Notes under the pieces: model-generated
Database searches by the model: none
Told to the model about the DNA's origin: nothing
What the model saw: only the letters and a program-made list of their open reading frames with translations
Part shown: one piece after another, positions 61,380 through 64,000 of the stretch
Layout of the letters: the number at the start of each line of letters is the position of its first letter
How positions within the stretch are numbered: the stretch's first letter is position 1
Source of the DNA: Pseudooceanicola nitratireducens
GTDB lineage: Bacteria; Pseudomonadota; Alphaproteobacteria; Rhodobacterales; Rhodobacteraceae
Assembly: GCF_900109195.1 (NCBI RefSeq)
Contig: NZ_FNZG01000001.1
Coordinates: 930,001-994,000 of the forward strand
Length of the DNA: 64,000 nucleotides
Direction of reading: 5' to 3'
Position numbers and translations under genes: made by a program

Positions 61380-63914
61380 ATGACCTATTCTTACAGCAAG
61401 TACAGCTACAAAAGCTCGTATTCCTACACCAAGTCCTACGAGTGGACCGCCTATACTGAAAGCGATTTCCTGGGACCGAACACCGGATCCTCGATCAGCT
61501 GCGGCGACACCTTCACCATGCCCGGCGGCGCGACTGTCTGCATGTCGACCTATGACAACGACGGCTATCTCTCGGGCGATGCCAAGTGCAACGAGAACGC
61601 CACGGACAGCTATGGTCAGAAGGCCTATGTCGACGGTCAGCGCGAAGGCGGCCAGATGTACGCCGAATGCTACCACGTGCTGAAGGGCTCGGACGGGCGC
61701 ACCTATTACCTGATCGAGATCGAGGTCGAAGGCTATGACGCCCCCGGTGCCGGCGACGACTTCTTCACCTTCTACGGTGCCGTGCCGCCGAAGGGTGTTG
61801 AGCTGACGGTTGTGAACACCTGCAACGTCAAGGGCTGCATGATCGACTACCGTTGCCTTGGCGCGGGTGAAAAGGCTCCGGAGAACACCCCGCCGGAATT
61901 CACCAACGACCCCAAGTATGGCAAGATCTGCATCGACGAAAACACCGCCTTCGTCATCGATCTGAACGCCAATGACGCCGACGGCGACACGCTGACCTAC
62001 GAAATCATCGGCGGCAAAGACGCCGACAAGTTCCAGATCGACGCTTCGACGGGTGAGCTGACCTTCAAGGAAGCCCCCGACTACGAGAACCCGACCGACT
62101 ATGGCCAGGACAACGTCTATGACGTGCAGGTCCGCGTCACCGACGGCAAGGGCGGCGAAGACACCACCTGTCTGTCGATCTGTGTCGAGGACGTGCAGGA
62201 AGGCCAGCCCAAGTGCATCGTGATCGAGGCCGAGGACATGTGCGCCTGGGGCTTCTCGAAGGCCTGGGGCTGCAACGCATCCGGCGGCAAGCTGATGAAG
62301 CTGGGCTGCGCGGGCGGTGAAGGCGTCCTGTGGACCAAGTTCACCGGTGAAGCGGGCACCTATGACCTGAAGCTTTTCGTCCAGGACGAAAACGACGGTC
62401 AGTCCAAGATCTACATCAAGGTCAACGGCGAAGTCGTGAAGACCCTGGTTCTGGACAACGACAACAACGGTGCAGGCAGCAACAACGGCTATTTCTCGGA
62501 AATCGTGCTGGACGATATCGAGCTGAAGCCCTGTGACACCCTGTCGATTTGGGCCGACGGCAACTGCGGCGAATACGTCCGCATCGACAAGATCGAGCTG
62601 TGCAAGGACGACGCACCGCTTGGGTCGATCGGTGACCGTGTGTGGTTCGACGCCGACAAGGATGGCGTGCAGGACGCGGGCGAAGACGGCGTGGCCGGCG
62701 TGACCGTCAACCTGCTGGACGCGGGCGGCAACGTCATCGCGACCCAGGCCACCGACGCCAACGGCAACTACCTGTTCGAGAACCTCGAAGCGGGCGACTA
62801 CAAGGTCGACTTTGACCTGCCCGCCGGCACCTTCGGCTTCACCACCCAGGACGTTGGCGACGACGCGCTGGATTCGGATGCCGATGCCTCGGGTCAGACC
62901 GCGACCATCACCCTGGCCGCCGGTGAAAACAACCTGACCGTGGATGCCGGTATCATCGATCTCAACACCGCACCCGAACCGGTCGCGGACGAGGCGATGA
63001 CCTGTGCCGACCAGGTGAAGACCGTGGACGTCTTGGCCAACGACTTCGACTTTGACGGCGACACGCTGATCATCACCAAGGTCGACGGCCAGGCTATTTC
63101 CGAAGGTCAGACGATTACCACCTCGGCAGGCACCCTGGTGACCCTGACGGGCGGCGAACTGGTCATCGACGGCGAAGCCGCCTATGCGGCGCTCGACATC
63201 GGTGAAAAGGACGTCGAGGTGATTTCCTACACCGTGGCCGACGGCAACGGCGGCACCGCGACCACCGATCTGACCATGACCTTCTGTGGCGACGCAAACA
63301 CGCTGGAAAGCTTCTGCGCCAGCCTGCCGGAGACCATGGATTACCAGATCGTGTCCGATCAGACCTTCCCGCTGGACCCTTCGTCTTTCGAGATTAAGAT
63401 CAGCAACTCGGGTGACACGCGTCTGGACGGCGTCATCTTCGAAAACGCCTACTGCCTCAGCTTCTACGAGGAAGTGGCCGAAGGCGACAATTACACCGAC
63501 GCACCGATGAACTCGGGCACCGTGCTGTGTTCGACCGATGCGGATGTGGCATCTGTCTTCAACCCGAACCAGATCTCGGTCTTCAACGGCAACACTGCGG
63601 CCGAGAACATGGACCTGATCAACTGGATCCTGAACCAGAACTTCGAGGGCAACGGCTATTCCGGTTGGGAAGTTCAGCGCGCGATCTGGGAACTGACCGA
63701 CGATCGGGATCTGGGCTACATGGACAACGTCGAGGACATGGGCGAGGACGTGAACGTTCAGGAAATCCTGAACCTGGCGTCGGCGCACGAAGGCTATGTC
63801 CCCTCCATGGGTGGCAACATCGGCCTGATCGTGGATCCGGGCGATGCAAACGAACTGAACCTGCAGCCGTTCATCGTCTCGGTGAACATCGAGCAGTACG
63901 ACTGCCTCTGCTGA
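61380..63914 (+). CDS. Modular surface protein with cadherin, CBM, SdrD-like and thioester (TQXA/TED)-like domains
   Basis: A protein of 844 residues with no signal peptide. The N-terminus is Ser/Tyr-rich. Domains in order: cadherin-like (~175-275), carbohydrate-binding-like IEAEDM module (~281-410), SdrD/SdrB-like (GSIGDRVWFDADKDGVQDAGEDGVAGVTV, ~414-523), bacterial cadherin-5-like (~533-636) and a C-terminal thioester-domain-like region (~660-800) with Cys692 in AYCLSF and Gln766 in VQRAIWELTDD, 74 residues apart, plus INWILNQNF between. Secretion is probably type I, as no N-terminal signal exists. Many cysteines suggest disulfides outside the cell. Confidence 0.85.
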   Translation: MTYSYSKYSYKSSYSYTKSYEWTAYTESDFLGPNTGSSISCGDTFTMPGGATVCMSTYDNDGYLSGDAKCNENATDSYGQKAYVDGQREGGQMYAECYHVLKGSDGRTYYLIEIEVEGYDAPGAGDDFFTFYGAVPPKGVELTVVNTCNVKGCMIDYRCLGAGEKAPENTPPEFTNDPKYGKICIDENTAFVIDLNANDADGDTLTYEIIGGKDADKFQIDASTGELTFKEAPDYENPTDYGQDNVYDVQVRVTDGKGGEDTTCLSICVEDVQEGQPKCIVIEAEDMCAWGFSKAWGCNASGGKLMKLGCAGGEGVLWTKFTGEAGTYDLKLFVQDENDGQSKIYIKVNGEVVKTLVLDNDNNGAGSNNGYFSEIVLDDIELKPCDTLSIWADGNCGEYVRIDKIELCKDDAPLGSIGDRVWFDADKDGVQDAGEDGVAGVTVNLLDAGGNVIATQATDANGNYLFENLEAGDYKVDFDLPAGTFGFTTQDVGDDALDSDADASGQTATITLAAGENNLTVDAGIIDLNTAPEPVADEAMTCADQVKTVDVLANDFDFDGDTLIITKVDGQAISEGQTITTSAGTLVTLTGGELVIDGEAAYAALDIGEKDVEVISYTVADGNGGTATTDLTMTFCGDANTLESFCASLPETMDYQIVSDQTFPLDPSSFEIKISNSGDTRLDGVIFENAYCLSFYEEVAEGDNYTDAPMNSGTVLCSTDADVASVFNPNQISVFNGNTAAENMDLINWILNQNFEGNGYSGWEVQRAIWELTDDRDLGYMDNVEDMGEDVNVQEILNLASAHEGYVPSMGGNIGLIVDPGDANELNLQPFIVSVNIEQYDCLC

Positions 63915-63936
63915 TCGCAGCGCGATATGACAGATG

Positions 63937-63966
63937 AAAGGCCCGCCGGATTGGCGGGCCTTTTGC
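63937..63966 (+). terminator. Rho-independent terminator of the surface-protein gene
   Basis: An 11-bp stem AAAGGCCCGCC / GGCGGGCCTTT (63937-63947 with 63953-63963), GGATT loop, followed by TTGC. Confidence 0.85.
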
Positions 63967-64000
63967 TTTCCCTGGACACTGGGCGGATCGAAGGTGTCCG

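Noticed and set aside
61206-63788. A long antisense frame (860 codons) under the modular surface protein.
   Set aside because: Valine/glycine-rich reverse of a conserved domain protein; no ribosome-binding site and no recognisable motifs.
1-64000. CRISPR array, prophage or IS elements.
   Set aside because: No regularly spaced direct repeats, no transposase, integrase or phage structural genes, and gene content looks like core chromosome throughout.

Overview
The window looks like chromosomal DNA of a marine Rhodobacterales alphaproteobacterium of the Roseobacter type. The evidence is high GC, an alphaproteobacterial LexA box (GTTC-N7-GTTC), an infC that appears to start at AUA, family-specific small proteins (DUF2849, DUF934, DUF2842, DUF3572, DUF983 and DUF6524-like), and two copies of an intergenic motif (GGATATTT..AACCAAAGAG) that I recall from Roseobacter genomes. 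I see no phage, insertion sequence, integrase, rRNA or CRISPR. The only RNA gene found is tRNA-Leu(UAA).

Layout. 1-4.3 kb: the C-terminal part of an OmpA-family protein, an overlapping xdhC/molybdopterin-binding pair, infC and a small membrane-anchored protein. 4.3-9.9 kb: assimilatory sulfate/sulfite reduction genes (Lrp-type regulator; truncated siroheme synthase, DUF2849, cysI, cysH, DUF934, ferredoxin-NADP reductase). 10-19.7 kb: a long minus-strand amine-utilisation locus (polar-amino-acid-type ABC transporter, two glutamine-synthetase-like ligases, class I amidotransferase, PuuB-like oxidase, DegT-family aminotransferase). 19.8-31.3 kb: TerB/PhnD-like pair, pyrG, secG, purA, a Bcr-type exporter, valS. 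31.3-42.1 kb: Lrp/ornithine decarboxylase pair, an orphan form-II CoxL-like molybdoenzyme overlapping a DUF2235 hydrolase, metF/metR with a paired operator, suhB, rhomboid protease.

42.2-51.6 kb: tRNA-Leu, a secreted Cache-type protein plus a chemoreceptor, metG, an SOS-boxed imuA-like gene without imuB/dnaE2, and household genes. 51.8-54.0 kb: an EF-hand protein followed by a tightly overlapping ECF sigma / anti-sigma-like / periplasmic-sensor operon. 54.2-59.2 kb: c-di-GMP signalling, with a PleD-like cyclase and an H-NOX-like protein overlapping a second cyclase. The H-NOX lacks the heme-ligating histidine and the YxSxR motif. 59.7-64 kb: a siderophore-interacting flavoreductase and an 844-residue modular surface protein whose C-terminus looks like a thioester (TQXA/TED) domain.

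The most promising unusual items are the heme-motif-less H-NOX/diguanylate cyclase pair, the Gram-negative thioester-domain candidate, the half-length methyltransferase domain on the siroheme synthase, the orphan SOS imuA and the tandem MetR-type operator. All functions are inferred from sequence patterns read by eye; no database search was run.
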